Shown here: positions 47,613 to 57,020 of the stretch, one piece after another
Numbering within the stretch: the stretch's first letter is position 1
Layout: every line of letters begins with the position of its first letter
DNA from: Verrucomicrobiota bacterium
Lineage (GTDB): Bacteria; Verrucomicrobiota; Kiritimatiellia; SS1-B-03-39; UBA6053
NCBI GenBank assembly: GCA_020831625.1
Contig: JAFIGD010000027.1
Location: forward strand, 1 to 64,000
Direction of reading: 5' to 3'
Length of the DNA: 64,000 nucleotides
The notes under the pieces: generated by a model
Told to the model about the DNA's origin: nothing
Seen by the model: only the letters and a program-made list of their open reading frames with translations
Database searches by the model: none
Program-made: the position numbers and the translations under genes

Positions 47613-49781
47613 CTGCACCCGGCGCAAACGAAGCGCAAAGCCCGAAAAAGGCTCGTCCGCTTTCGGTCGCCAGGAACCCGACAGCCGCTCAGGACACGCC
47701 TCAAGTCCGAAAGCATCCGCCACCCGCCAGTCTCCCGGCGGCAGGGGAACCACCGGCCCCGCCCCGCCGGCATCGCCAAACACATGCGCCACCGCCATCA
47801 GCTCCGACCCGTCCTCCGAAACCCGGACCACCCCCTGCCATCCCCGCGGAGCGTTCCAGCTCTCGCCCATCCCGCGGATAATACGGCTCTTCCCCCGGCG
47901 GATAATATCCGCACACCCGTCCAGAAACGCCTGGGCACGCTTCAACGTCTCCATCTGCTCCGGATTCAAATCCTTCACCTCACCCGAAATCGCCATCCGC
48001 CCCAGGAACGTGGCCGCCAGCCCGTAACGAATCCGCGTCAGCGAATCCCGCGGATGAAGCACACACCAGATTTGACTCTGCCGCGGAAGAATCAACCGCT
48101 GCAAATTCGCGGCGATAATCGGAATCGACCAGGTCTCATGCGCGTCGGAAAACGAGCCCATCGCGCAAAGCCCCATGAACGAAGGCTCCAGCCGGTGACC
48201 GCCCGACGAGCAGTTCTCCACCAGAATCCCCGGAATCTCCGCCTGAATTTTCCGGATAAACGCCTGCACGCCCGCCAAATGCTTCCGCAGTTCCTCCCCG
48301 GGCGAGTCCGGACCGTCCAGACCCGCGGGCAGCGTTTCATTGTAGTCGATCTTCAAATATCCGAACCCGTCATCCTTCAGACGGCGGATCACTTTCTCCG
48401 TCAGCAAATCCACCGTCTCCGCATTGCGGAAGTCCCAAAACCGCCTGGAACCGATCTCCACCAGATGTCCCCCGCGCCGCAGCAGCAACTCCGACATCTT
48501 GAACGCCTCCGTCCCCCGCGTCGCCACCTCCATCTCAAACCAAAGCCCCGGAATCATCCCCAGCGAACGAATCACATCCGTGGTCGCCTTCAGCCCGCCC
48601 GGAAACTTTTCCCGGTCCACCACCCAGTCCCCGTTGAACTGGATGCCCTCGCCCTTCGGCTTCGTCGCCCAGCCGTCGTCAATCACAATAATTTTCGTCA
48701 GGGTGTCCGACAGCTTCCGCGCCGTATCCGCCACATCCGCATGCGTCGGCTCCCCCCAGGAGGTGCACCACTCATTGAACACCATCGGCAGCGGACGATC
48801 CGCCTCCGGCGGCGCCACCCGCTCCTGAGCCCCCAGAAGCGCATGGCACAGATCATCCACATCCCCGCACACGCAGGCCAGCACTGCCGGCGGACTCGCA
48901 AACGTCCCGCCGGGCGGAAGCGTTTTCCACCATTCCCCCATGTCCCGCGAGGGCAGTCCCCCCGACATCACCACCCGGTCCTTCAACCGCGACAGCTCCA
49001 GATGCCAGGAACCCGGCGCCGCCAACTGCGCCCCCCACATCACCCCCGCCTTTGCATCCTCCACCGCCATCCACGGAAAAAACCCGCGGATCGGCATCGA
49101 ACCCGTCTGACCGAAACGTTTGACGCGGCGTCCGTATCCCGCCCAGGAACGCTCCAGATTCAGAGCCTCCAGCGAACGCCGCTCATGACGCCCCTCCGCG
49201 CTCCAGCAGGACCGGAACCGGTGCAAATACAAAGCCTCCGCCGCCTCACCCCGGTCAAACGGCGTCAGCCCCCCCATCGAAAACGACGGAAAATACTCCA
49301 GCGTCAGCGCCTCATCCCCTTCATTCACACATTCCTGCCACACCTGGAAAAACGCATCCCCCTGCCGCCACGCCAACCGGTGAATCAGACGAAATCCGCG
49401 CGGATGCGTCACATGCGTCGCCACCCGCAGACCCTCCGCATCCTCCGAAACCTCCTGACGGTCAAACCGCAACCCGTTCAACACCTCCGATCCCCGCATC
49501 GACAGGCCCAACTGAAACCCCCGCGTCTCCGGAACCCCGGCCACATGACACGGAACCAGCCACTCGGGATCATGCGCGAACTGAAGGCTCTGCCACGCCT
49601 CCGGCAGCCCCTCCACATGCGGACCCTCCGAGAATTCGCGCCCCGCCACAATCCGGGTCTCCATGCCTGCGGGCAGACAGTGAAACTCCACCACCCCGCT
49701 GCGCGGACACATCGTATAGCGCGCCACCATCGCGCCCATGGAAAACATCACATCCGGCTGATTTTTGGATAAAGAATTCAT
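47607..49781 (-). CDS. GH36-family alpha-galactosidase
   Basis: About 724 residues. An N-terminal beta-sandwich (to about 300) precedes the TIM barrel. The nucleophile Asp is in YLKIDYNE near residue 478, and the acid/base Asp in FSDAHETW near 544; NEWCTSWGEPTH and VENCSSGGHRLEPS are also family motifs. It hydrolyses alpha-galactosides, though other GH36 specificities exist. No signal peptide is visible, so it is probably cytoplasmic. A start two codons upstream abuts the AGGGG ribosome site. Confidence 0.9.
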   Translation of the reverse strand: MNSLSKNQPDVMFSMGAMVARYTMCPRSGVVEFHCLPAGMETRIVAGREFSEGPHVEGLPEAWQSLQFAHDPEWLVPCHVAGVPETRGFQLGLSMRGSEVLNGLRFDRQEVSEDAEGLRVATHVTHPRGFRLIHRLAWRQGDAFFQVWQECVNEGDEALTLEYFPSFSMGGLTPFDRGEAAEALYLHRFRSCWSAEGRHERRSLEALNLERSWAGYGRRVKRFGQTGSMPIRGFFPWMAVEDAKAGVMWGAQLAAPGSWHLELSRLKDRVVMSGGLPSRDMGEWWKTLPPGGTFASPPAVLACVCGDVDDLCHALLGAQERVAPPEADRPLPMVFNEWCTSWGEPTHADVADTARKLSDTLTKIIVIDDGWATKPKGEGIQFNGDWVVDREKFPGGLKATTDVIRSLGMIPGLWFEMEVATRGTEAFKMSELLLRRGGHLVEIGSRRFWDFRNAETVDLLTEKVIRRLKDDGFGYLKIDYNETLPAGLDGPDSPGEELRKHLAGVQAFIRKIQAEIPGILVENCSSGGHRLEPSFMGLCAMGSFSDAHETWSIPIIAANLQRLILPRQSQIWCVLHPRDSLTRIRYGLAATFLGRMAISGEVKDLNPEQMETLKRAQAFLDGCADIIRRGKSRIIRGMGESWNAPRGWQGVVRVSEDGSELMAVAHVFGDAGGAGPVVPLPPGDWRVADAFGLEACPERLSGSWRPKADEPFSGFALRLRRVQG

Positions 49782-49856
49782 GCTCATCCCCTACCAATCC
49801 CCCGGTCCCAGAAAAGCAAAATCAACGCATCCCGGAATTTTACCGTAAACAGAAGT

Positions 49857-51446
49857 TTACGCCTCCGACATCAACGCACGCAGCGCGTCCAGCGTGTCGA
49901 TGTCCCCGACCCGTTTATCGGGCCGCAACCGCGAAACCCGCGGAAAGCGCACCGCGAGCCCGCATTTGTGGCGCTTCGACACCTGAACCCCTTCAAACAC
50001 CACTTCGAACACCATTTCGGGCGCCACCACCCGGACCGGCCCGTGCTTTTCCAGCGTGTGTTTGCGGATAAACGCGTCCACTTCCTTCATCTCCGCGTCC
50101 GTCAGCCCCGAATACGCTTTGGCAAACGGCACCAGCGCCTCCCCGTCCCGCAGCGCGAAGGTGTAATCCGTGTACAAACCCGCCCGCCGCCCGTGACCCG
50201 CCTGCGCATACACCATCACCGCGTCGAGCACGAACGGCTCCACCTTCCATTTCCACCAGTCCCCCCGCTTCCGCCCGGCGCGGTACGGCGAATCCAGCCG
50301 CTTCAGCATCACCCCCTCCACCCCGCGCGCCCGGGCCTGCTCCCGCAAAGCGCCCAGTTCCCCCCAACTCCGGAAATCCAGCGGTTCCGAGACTCGGAAA
50401 ACCGGGGTGTCCTCCGTTCCGAACATCGGAACCGCCTGACCCGTCCGCGCATACAGCGGCATGGCGCGAAGATCCACCCCGTGCACCTCCATGCAGTCGT
50501 ACACCATGAAAACCACCGGCACCTCCCGGCGCAGTTTGGCGCTTGGATTCCGACGGTTGATGCGCCGCTGCAGTTCACCAAACGGCAGCGCGGCCTCATC
50601 CCGCCAGGCCAGCAGCTCCCCGTCGAGCACCGTGCCGTCCGGCAGCAGCCGGGCCCCCTCGACAATCTCCGGAAACCCGTCCGAAATCACCTCCTCCCCC
50701 CGCGACCAGAGCATCACCTCCCCGCCCCGAACAATCAACTGCGCCCGAATCCCGTCCCACTTCCATTCCGCCTGCCAGTCCGACGCCTCACCCAGGTCCG
50801 AAACCTCCCCTGCAAGCGGACTCGCCAGAAAAAACGGATACGGACGGTTCACATCTCCCTCCCCCTCCGCCTCCGGGGCCATCAGGGCATTCATCGATGC
50901 CGCCGTCGGCTCCCAGTCCCCCATCAACCGATGCTCCACCAGCGCCGGCTCGATCCCCGCCACCTCCGCCAGCGCCCGCGCCGTCAGTGCCCGCGCCACC
51001 CCCATCCGAAACCCGCCCGTGAGGATCTTATTCACTAAAAAACGTTCATTCCTGGTGCCTTTCGACCAGATTTCCCGCAAACGCACCTGTTGCACCGCGG
51101 GATCCGCCCCCAGGTGCAACAGGTGCGTTTCGATTAAATCCCGCAAAGACATGCCCAGTCCGGGGCCCTCGCCCGGCCACAGTCCCGCCAGCGTTTCCGC
51201 CAGATCGCCCGCCTCCGCGTAGCTCGCCTCCAGCAGCCAAATCGGGATCCCCGCCTCCTCCGCCACCCACGCGCGCAACAGGTGCGATTTCACCAGCCGC
51301 CGCATTTTTTCGCCCTTCAGCACATAAACCGCCCAGGCCGCGTCCTCCGCCGGAGCCGCCCGGAAATAATCCCGCAGGGCCTCCAGCTTCTCCGAAGTCT
51401 TCCGGGTTTGATCCAGACGGCTGAACAGTTCACAAAATCGTTGCAT
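49857..51446 (-). CDS. ATP-dependent DNA ligase
   Basis: 529 residues. The N-terminal DNA-binding helical domain starts MQRFCELFSRLDQTRKTSEK. The nucleotidyl domain has the adenylated lysine in EWKWDGIRAQL (near 227), LPDGTVLDGELLAW, and the OB fold ends in ...VSKRHKCGLAVRFPRVSRLR. It belongs to the bacterial group with archaeal/LigB-like length, often linked to a nuclease and helicase. None is present here, so it stands alone. Replication presumably uses a separate NAD-dependent LigA. Confidence 0.92.
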   Translation of the reverse strand: MQRFCELFSRLDQTRKTSEKLEALRDYFRAAPAEDAAWAVYVLKGEKMRRLVKSHLLRAWVAEEAGIPIWLLEASYAEAGDLAETLAGLWPGEGPGLGMSLRDLIETHLLHLGADPAVQQVRLREIWSKGTRNERFLVNKILTGGFRMGVARALTARALAEVAGIEPALVEHRLMGDWEPTAASMNALMAPEAEGEGDVNRPYPFFLASPLAGEVSDLGEASDWQAEWKWDGIRAQLIVRGGEVMLWSRGEEVISDGFPEIVEGARLLPDGTVLDGELLAWRDEAALPFGELQRRINRRNPSAKLRREVPVVFMVYDCMEVHGVDLRAMPLYARTGQAVPMFGTEDTPVFRVSEPLDFRSWGELGALREQARARGVEGVMLKRLDSPYRAGRKRGDWWKWKVEPFVLDAVMVYAQAGHGRRAGLYTDYTFALRDGEALVPFAKAYSGLTDAEMKEVDAFIRKHTLEKHGPVRVVAPEMVFEVVFEGVQVSKRHKCGLAVRFPRVSRLRPDKRVGDIDTLDALRALMSEA

Positions 51447-51556
51447 CGCCCAACATAGCGCCTCGGCGCGGTTCTGCAAAACATCCGGCCGATCCGCTTA
51501 CTTTTACATTGAAAACCGGGCGAAATTCAGGCTAACTCCGAAAGAGACTTCTCATC

Positions 51557-51598
51557 TTAATCTTAATCTTAATCTTAATCTTAATCGTAATCTTAATC
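51557..51598. repeat. Hexamer array TTAATC, copy 2
   Basis: Seven units of TTAATC, one changed to GTAATC. It ends 20 bases before the start of the oxidoreductase gene, in a promoter position. Confidence 0.88.
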
Positions 51599-51617
51599 CA
51601 AACCCTTCATCTTCCTC

Positions 51618-52790
51618 ATGAAAAAACACACCAAACTTCGCATGGGCATGGTCGGCGGCGGACAGGGCGCCTTTATCGGAGACGTTCACCGCATGGCCGC
51701 CCGCCTCGACAACCGCATCGAACTCGTCTGCGGTGCCTTCAGTTCCAATGCCAAACGCTCGCGCGAGTCCGGTGCCGCCCTCGGTCTCGACCCCGCCCGC
51801 GTGTACGACACCTATGAGGATATGTTCAAAGCCGAGGCCGCCCTGCCCGAAGACGAGCGCATGCAGTTCGTCTCCATCGTCACCCCCAATCTCACCCACT
51901 ACCCCGTCGCGAAACTGGCGCTCGAGCACGGCTTCCACGTCATGAGCGACAAACCCGCCACCTTCAGCCTCGCCGAAGCCCGGGCGCTCAAAAAGCTCGT
52001 CGACAAAAGCGGTCTCCAATACGGCCTCACCCACAACTACACCGGCTACCCGCTCGTCAAAGAGGCCCGCCACCTCGTCCGCAAAGGCAAACTCGGCGAG
52101 ATCCGCAAAGTCGTCGTCGAATATCCCCAGGGCTGGCTCGCCACCGCCCTCGAAGCCGACGGACAAAAGCAGGCCGACTGGCGCACCGACCCCACACGCG
52201 CCGGCATCTCCTGCTGCATGGGCGACATCGGCACCCACGCCGAAAACCTCGCCGAATACATCACCGGACTCCGCATCACCGAACTCTGCGCCGACCTCAC
52301 CACCTTCGTGCCCGGACGCAAACTCGACGACGACGGCAACGTCCTCCTGCGCTTCGACAACGGCGCCAAAGGCATCCTCCACGCCTCCCAGATCAGTGTC
52401 GGCGAGGAAAACGGCCTCAACATCCGCGTCTACGGCACCAAAGGCGGCCTCAAATGGGTCCAGGCCGAGCCCAACACCCTCACCCTCCTCTGGCTCGACA
52501 AACCGATGCAGATTCTCAAACCCGGCGCCAACCACGCGCATCTCTCCAAGGCCGCCCTCCACAACACCCGCGTGCCCGCCGGCCATCCCGAAGCCTTCCT
52601 CGAAGCCTTCGCCAACCTCTACCGCAACTACGCCGACGCCCTCCAGGCCCGCCTCGCCGGCAAAAAACCCGCCAAACACGACCTCGATTTCCCCACCATC
52701 GACGACGGCGTCCGCGGCATGATCTTCATCGAAACCGTCGTCAAAAGCAGCGCCTCCAAACAAAAGTGGGTCAAAGTGCCCAAAGTCTAA
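51618..52790 (+). CDS. Gfo/Idh/MocA-family oxidoreductase
   Basis: 390 residues. The NAD(P) loop is GMVGGGQGAFIGDVHRMAA, and the family EKP-like signature is HVMSDKPATFSLAEA. GGDIGTHAENLAEYITGLRI-type C-terminal segment (seen as CCMGDIGTHAENLAEY) is typical. Such proteins oxidise or epimerise sugars, inositols or glycosides; no substrate can be assigned. The sequence before the start is the TTAATC array. Confidence 0.92.
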   Translation: MKKHTKLRMGMVGGGQGAFIGDVHRMAARLDNRIELVCGAFSSNAKRSRESGAALGLDPARVYDTYEDMFKAEAALPEDERMQFVSIVTPNLTHYPVAKLALEHGFHVMSDKPATFSLAEARALKKLVDKSGLQYGLTHNYTGYPLVKEARHLVRKGKLGEIRKVVVEYPQGWLATALEADGQKQADWRTDPTRAGISCCMGDIGTHAENLAEYITGLRITELCADLTTFVPGRKLDDDGNVLLRFDNGAKGILHASQISVGEENGLNIRVYGTKGGLKWVQAEPNTLTLLWLDKPMQILKPGANHAHLSKAALHNTRVPAGHPEAFLEAFANLYRNYADALQARLAGKKPAKHDLDFPTIDDGVRGMIFIETVVKSSASKQKWVKVPKV

Positions 52791-53079
52791 GCGGCCCCAT
52801 CCGCGGTCTTCTCTTCATCCTGCCTCACAGCATCTATCTGAGGGCCAACGGTCCGGCTCGACGCAGCCCGACCCGCGAGGGCCGGGAAAAGAACCCTCAA
52901 CTCGAAGAGTGCTAACGGCCCGGCTCAAGTCCCGCACCGCACTCCGCCCACTGAGCCGCACTTTCAGCGCTTTAGGCGTTTTTCCCGTGAGGAACCCGGC
53001 CCTTACGGACCGGGCTGAACATACCCGGGCCTTTGGCCCTGAACAAAATCAAAAAATAGAATTGTAAAAAGCACAATCC
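52791..53079. other. Intergenic region with GC-rich degenerate repeats
   Basis: No convincing gene. It holds CTGCCTCACAGC near 52830, then related phrases CAACGGTCCGGCTC, TAACGGCCCGGCTC and ACGGACCGGGCTG, and small hairpins (GGGCC-TTT-GGCCC at 53027-53039). The last part (ATTGT/ACAAT near 53060) may help end the oppF transcript coming from the right. Confidence 0.55.
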
Positions 53080-53853
53080 TCACCCCGGCGCCGCCGCGAG
53101 GAGTTCGCGGGTGTAGTCCTCCCGGGGATCGTTGAAGAGCCGGTCCCTCGGACCCTCCTCGACCACCCGGCCCGAGCGCATGACGATGACGTGATCGCAA
53201 AGATTGTAAACCACCGCAAGGTCATGGGAAATGAACAGCAGCGTGAAATCCAGTTCGCGCCGCATCTCCCGCAACAGGTCCAGAATCTTCGCCTGAATCG
53301 ACACATCCAGCGCCGCCGTGGGCTCATCCGCGATCACCAGCTTCGGCTCCAGCACCAGCGCCCGGGCCACCCCGATCCGCTGCCGCTGTCCGCCGGAAAG
53401 TTCGTGCGCGTAGCGGTTCAGAAATTCCTCCGGAATCCGGGTGCGCTCCATGATCCGGCGCACCTGTTGCATTCGCTCCTTCCGGGCAACCCCCTGCGCT
53501 TTCAGCGGCTCCTCCAGTATCGCCTTCACCTTCATCCGCGGATTCAGGGACGCGTGCGGATCCTGGAAAATCATTTGCACATCTTTCCGGGCCCCGCGCA
53601 GCGCACTTCCCGTTAAAGCGGTAAAGTCAGTGCCTTCGAAAAGGATCCGCCCCGCGTCCGGCTCTTCCAGCCGCAGAATCAACCGGGCCAGCGTGGATTT
53701 TCCGCTCCCGGATTCCCCCACCAGCGCGGTCATGCCCCCGCGCCTGAGGCTGAACGACACCGCATCCGCCGCCCGCACCGCGCCATAGAACTTGGTGACG
53801 CCTTCGAGTTGAAGCAGGGTGGGTTCGCTGTTTTGATTATCCTCAGTACACAT
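53080..53853 (-). CDS. oppF: Peptide ABC importer ATPase (OppF/DppF-like)
   Basis: 257 residues. Walker A GESGSGKSTLARLIL, FQDPHASLNPRM, signature ELSGGQRQRIGVARAL, DEPTAALDVSIQ and SHDLAVVYNLCD. It shares the FQDP-ASLNP motif of the peptide family. It is separated from oppD by a short antitoxin gene, unlike the usual adjacent arrangement. Confidence 0.93.
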   Translation of the reverse strand: MCTEDNQNSEPTLLQLEGVTKFYGAVRAADAVSFSLRRGGMTALVGESGSGKSTLARLILRLEEPDAGRILFEGTDFTALTGSALRGARKDVQMIFQDPHASLNPRMKVKAILEEPLKAQGVARKERMQQVRRIMERTRIPEEFLNRYAHELSGGQRQRIGVARALVLEPKLVIADEPTAALDVSIQAKILDLLREMRRELDFTLLFISHDLAVVYNLCDHVIVMRSGRVVEEGPRDRLFNDPREDYTRELLAAAPG

Positions 53854-53871
53854 TTTTTCTGTGGCCCACCT

Positions 53872-54096
53872 TTAAACGAGGATGCCATCGGTTTTCAGAT
53901 TTTTTAAAAATTCCTCATACCCTATGGTCTTTTCGTTCCTTCTGACTCGGATATCCTCAAGGTCTTCATAATCCTCAAACAAGCTGACCCTAATCGCTTC
54001 ATTGACTAGATCCGACATCGTTTGCCGTGACTCGGCCGATTTCAACCGCAAGGCTTTGTGAACGGTTTCATCCAAATATAATGTTGCTTTGCTCAT
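53872..54096 (-). CDS. Orphan ribbon-helix-helix antitoxin-like protein
   Basis: 74 residues: MSKATLYLDETVHKALRLKS, then SRQTMSDLVNEAIRVSLFED, a ribbon-helix-helix DNA-binding domain of CopG/RelB type, and an acidic C-terminal tail. Codons are AT-richer than neighbours. No toxin gene lies downstream; oppF starts 18 bases after the stop. The gene separates oppD and oppF, suggesting an insertion that lost its toxin. Confidence 0.75.
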   Translation of the reverse strand: MSKATLYLDETVHKALRLKSAESRQTMSDLVNEAIRVSLFEDYEDLEDIRVRRNEKTIGYEEFLKNLKTDGILV

Positions 54097-54105
54097 GAAA
54101 TCACT

Positions 54106-54131
54106 TTGACGCTAAAGCGTCTGCATGTCAA
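54106..54131 (-). other. Inverted repeat between oppD and antitoxin gene
   Basis: GACGCT-AA-AGCGTC (54108-54121) is a perfect hairpin, nested inside TTGAC...GTCAA. It may be a weak attenuator or an insertion scar. Confidence 0.5.
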
Positions 54132-54139
54132 ATAAAGCC

Positions 54140-54949
54140 TCAACCATTTTTCTCCAACTCAATCCGCGGCGTGGCCGCCAACAGCGCCCGGGTATAGGGG
54201 TGCTGCGGATGATCAAAAATATCCGCAGTGGCTCCGGTTTCGACAATCTCCCCGTGCCGCATGACCGCGACCCGCTCGCAGACGTCGCGCACCACGTGCA
54301 AATCGTGGCTGATGAACAGGAGGGCGGTCTGTTCCCGGATGCACAGATCCCGCATCAGCGCCAGCAGTTTGGCCTGAATCGTGACGTCCAGGGCGGTCGT
54401 GGGCTCGTCGGCGATGAGCAGCCGGGGCCTGCAGATCATCGCCATTGCCAGCACCGCCCGCTGCCGCATGCCGCCGCTGAACTGATGCGGATACTCCCGC
54501 GCGCGCTCCGCCGCCGGCTCTATGCCGGTGGCCGCCAGCGCCTCCACTGCCCGCCGCCGCGCCGCCTTTTTGCCCATCCCCTCATGCAGCCGCGGCACTT
54601 CCGCGATCTGATCCCCCACCCGCATCAGCGGATTCAGGGAGGTCATCGGATCCTGAAACACCATCGCCATTTCTTTTCCGCGCAGCTTCCGCCAGGCCGT
54701 TTCCGGCTTTCCGCACCACTCTTCGCCGTCCCAGCGCACTGAACCGCTCACCCGCTCGCCGGGCCGTCCGCCGATCAGGCCCATCACCGCCTTGGCGCTG
54801 AGGGTTTTCCCCGAACCCGATTCACCCACCAGCCCCAGCCGTTCGCCCGGCCGCAACGAAAACGACACCCCGCGCACCGCTTCGGTCCGCGCGCCCCCGC
54901 TCTGAAATCCAATCCGCAAATCCTCCACCTTTAAGAGTTCGTTGCTCAT
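54140..54949 (-). CDS. oppD: Peptide ABC importer ATPase (OppD/DppD-like)
   Basis: 269 residues. GESGSGKTLSAKAVMGL, FQDPMTSLNPLMRV, signature FSGGMRQRAVLAMAM, DEPTTALDVTIQ and SHDLHVV. Its ATG overlaps the stop of oppC by four bases. With oppF it powers peptide or nickel uptake. Confidence 0.93.
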   Translation of the reverse strand: MSNELLKVEDLRIGFQSGGARTEAVRGVSFSLRPGERLGLVGESGSGKTLSAKAVMGLIGGRPGERVSGSVRWDGEEWCGKPETAWRKLRGKEMAMVFQDPMTSLNPLMRVGDQIAEVPRLHEGMGKKAARRRAVEALAATGIEPAAERAREYPHQFSGGMRQRAVLAMAMICRPRLLIADEPTTALDVTIQAKLLALMRDLCIREQTALLFISHDLHVVRDVCERVAVMRHGEIVETGATADIFDHPQHPYTRALLAATPRIELEKNG

Positions 54950-55785
54950 GCCGCTCCTCCGCGCAGCCGGGGATCAAGCGCATCACGCAGCGCGTCGCCC
55001 ACCAGATTGAAACTCAGAACGGTCAGAGTAATCGCCATTCCCGGAAAAACGGAAATCCACCAGGCTTCATCCAGCCAGTCCTTGCCGTCCCGCAGCATCA
55101 TGCCCCAGGAGGGCGTGTCCGGCTCCACGCCCAGTCCCAGGAAGCTCAGAGCCGATTCCGCTAAAACGGCAAACGCGAACGACAGCGTGGTCTGCACGAT
55201 CAGCGCCGGCACCGCGGCGGGAAGAATATGCCGGACAATCAGCGGCAGGGTCCGCACCCCCATGCTGCGCGCCGCCTCCACGAACAGGGCGCGTTTCACG
55301 CGCAGAACCTCTCCGCGGGCCACCCGCGCGAAAATCGGGGTGTACACAATGCCGATGGCCAGCATGACATTGGTGGTTTTCTGCCCCAGCACCGCCATAA
55401 TCGCCAGGGCAAGCATCACATCCGGCACCGAAAACAGAATATCCAGAAAGCGGGAAATCACGTAATCCGTTTTCCCGCCGGCATATCCGGCGGTCACGCC
55501 CAGCAGACAGCCGGCGGTCAGGGCGAAACCCACCGAAACCAGTCCAACGTGCAGTGCCAGCCGGGATCCGTGGAGAATGCGGCTGAGCACATCGCGTCCC
55601 AGCGCGTCCGTGCCCAACAGGGCGTCGGAGCCGGGCGCGGTCAGCAGGGCATCGGTTTGCATGGCCAGCGGATCCCGCGGACTCAGCAGCGGCGCGAACA
55701 GGGCCGAACCCAGCAACAAAGCCAGCAACACGGCGCCGACCATGCCCATCCGGTGCATTCGAAAGGCCTGCCACGTGTTTTTCAT
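54946..55785 (-). CDS. oppC: Peptide ABC importer permease (OppC/DppC-like)
   Basis: 279 residues, about six helices. GTDALGRDVLSRILHGSRLALHVGL is the diagnostic N-terminal motif. The coupling segment is EAARSMGVRTLPLIVRHILP, and FLGLGVEPDTPSWGMML follows. It overlaps oppB and oppD by four bases. Confidence 0.93.
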   Translation of the reverse strand: MKNTWQAFRMHRMGMVGAVLLALLLGSALFAPLLSPRDPLAMQTDALLTAPGSDALLGTDALGRDVLSRILHGSRLALHVGLVSVGFALTAGCLLGVTAGYAGGKTDYVISRFLDILFSVPDVMLALAIMAVLGQKTTNVMLAIGIVYTPIFARVARGEVLRVKRALFVEAARSMGVRTLPLIVRHILPAAVPALIVQTTLSFAFAVLAESALSFLGLGVEPDTPSWGMMLRDGKDWLDEAWWISVFPGMAITLTVLSFNLVGDALRDALDPRLRGGAA

Positions 55786-56717
55786 GACGCGCGCATCCTC
55801 GGATCGATCCAGGCGTACAGCAGATCCACGGTCAAATTGATCAGCAGAAATGCGGTGGCCACAAACAGAATCACCCCCTGAAGGAGCACATAGTCCCGGC
55901 TTTGAATGGCCGACAGGGCCAGACTTCCGATGCCGGGCAACCGGAAGACCGACTCAATCACCACCGAGCCTCCCAGCAGGTAGCCGGCCTGAATGCCCAG
56001 CACCGTCATCACCGGCAGCCAGGCGTTTTTGAGGCCGTGGACCCACAGCAGGCGGGTACGCGACACCCCTTTGGCCCGGGCGAGTTCCATGAAGTCCTGA
56101 TCCAGAATCTCCAGCATCGCCGAGCGGCACATGCGCAGCAGCACCGCCGCCACCGCCAGACTCAGCGCCACGGTCGGCAGCAGCATGTGCCGGAGATTTT
56201 GCGCCAGGCTCACCGACGGTGAAATATAGCCCCCGGACGGCAGACCGCCCGGACCCAGTGAAAAACCCAGAATCAGGAGCGTGCCCAGCCAGAAATTGGG
56301 AATGGACAGTCCGCTGATCCCCACCACCTGGGCCGCGTAGTCGCCGGCTTTGCCCCGCTGCGCGGCGCCGAGCACGCCCAGCGGAATCGCGATCAGCAGC
56401 GCGGTAATCAGAGCCCCGCCCGCCAGTTGCAGGGTGACCGGCAGGCGTTCGAGCAGTTCGTCGCGAACCGGCCGCCCGGTATAGGCGCTTTCCCCCAGAT
56501 CGCCCCGGACCACCCGCCCCAGCCAGCGGACATACTGCACCGGCAGCGGCTGATCCAGTCCCATGCGCTCGCGCAGGCGCTCCGCCCGCTCCTCGGTGTA
56601 GCGGGTTCCCAGCATCATCGTCGCCGTGTCTCCCGGAATCAACCGGAGCAGACCGAAACTCAGCACACTCACTCCCAGCCAGACCGGAAATACCGAAAAA
56701 AGTCGCCGTAAAAACAT
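55782..56717 (-). CDS. oppB: Peptide ABC importer permease (OppB/DppB-like)
   Basis: 311 residues. It starts MFLRRLFSVFPVWLGVSVLSF, typical of OppB, then PGDTATMMLG and a coupling segment ELARAKGVSRTRLLWVHGLKNA, ending AIQSRDYVLLQGVILFVATAFL. A start 15 bases upstream (MVLAF) is possible; neither has a strong ribosome site. No binding-protein gene (OppA) is nearby. Confidence 0.9.
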   Translation of the reverse strand: MFLRRLFSVFPVWLGVSVLSFGLLRLIPGDTATMMLGTRYTEERAERLRERMGLDQPLPVQYVRWLGRVVRGDLGESAYTGRPVRDELLERLPVTLQLAGGALITALLIAIPLGVLGAAQRGKAGDYAAQVVGISGLSIPNFWLGTLLILGFSLGPGGLPSGGYISPSVSLAQNLRHMLLPTVALSLAVAAVLLRMCRSAMLEILDQDFMELARAKGVSRTRLLWVHGLKNAWLPVMTVLGIQAGYLLGGSVVIESVFRLPGIGSLALSAIQSRDYVLLQGVILFVATAFLLINLTVDLLYAWIDPRMRAS

Positions 56718-56990
56718 AAACGCAAGCACCATAGCATGAATTGAGGCCTTTTCCAAAAGGGGAATGAACAAATATGGTCGGATCACGAGGATCCCCGCCG
56801 TGATGGGGTTCTGTTTTGATGTTGTCCTGGAGTTCCCATCCCCGCATCCCCCAAAACATCATCACCCCCATTCCCCCGCCGCAGGATGCGGCACCTCCAG
56901 CATTCTCACCTTTTCCCTGACTTCTGAACTCTGAACCCGGTTCATCCTGTCAAAACCCTCCCTCTGCCTCACAGCACCCTGCCCCACAGC

Positions 56991-57020
56991 ATCCGTGTTA
57001 ATTCGTGTCCATCCGTGGTT
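56991..57020. repeat. Decamer trio, copy 3
   Basis: ATCCGTGTTA, ATTCGTGTCC and ATCCGTGGTT follow at exact 10-base spacing. Confidence 0.8.
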
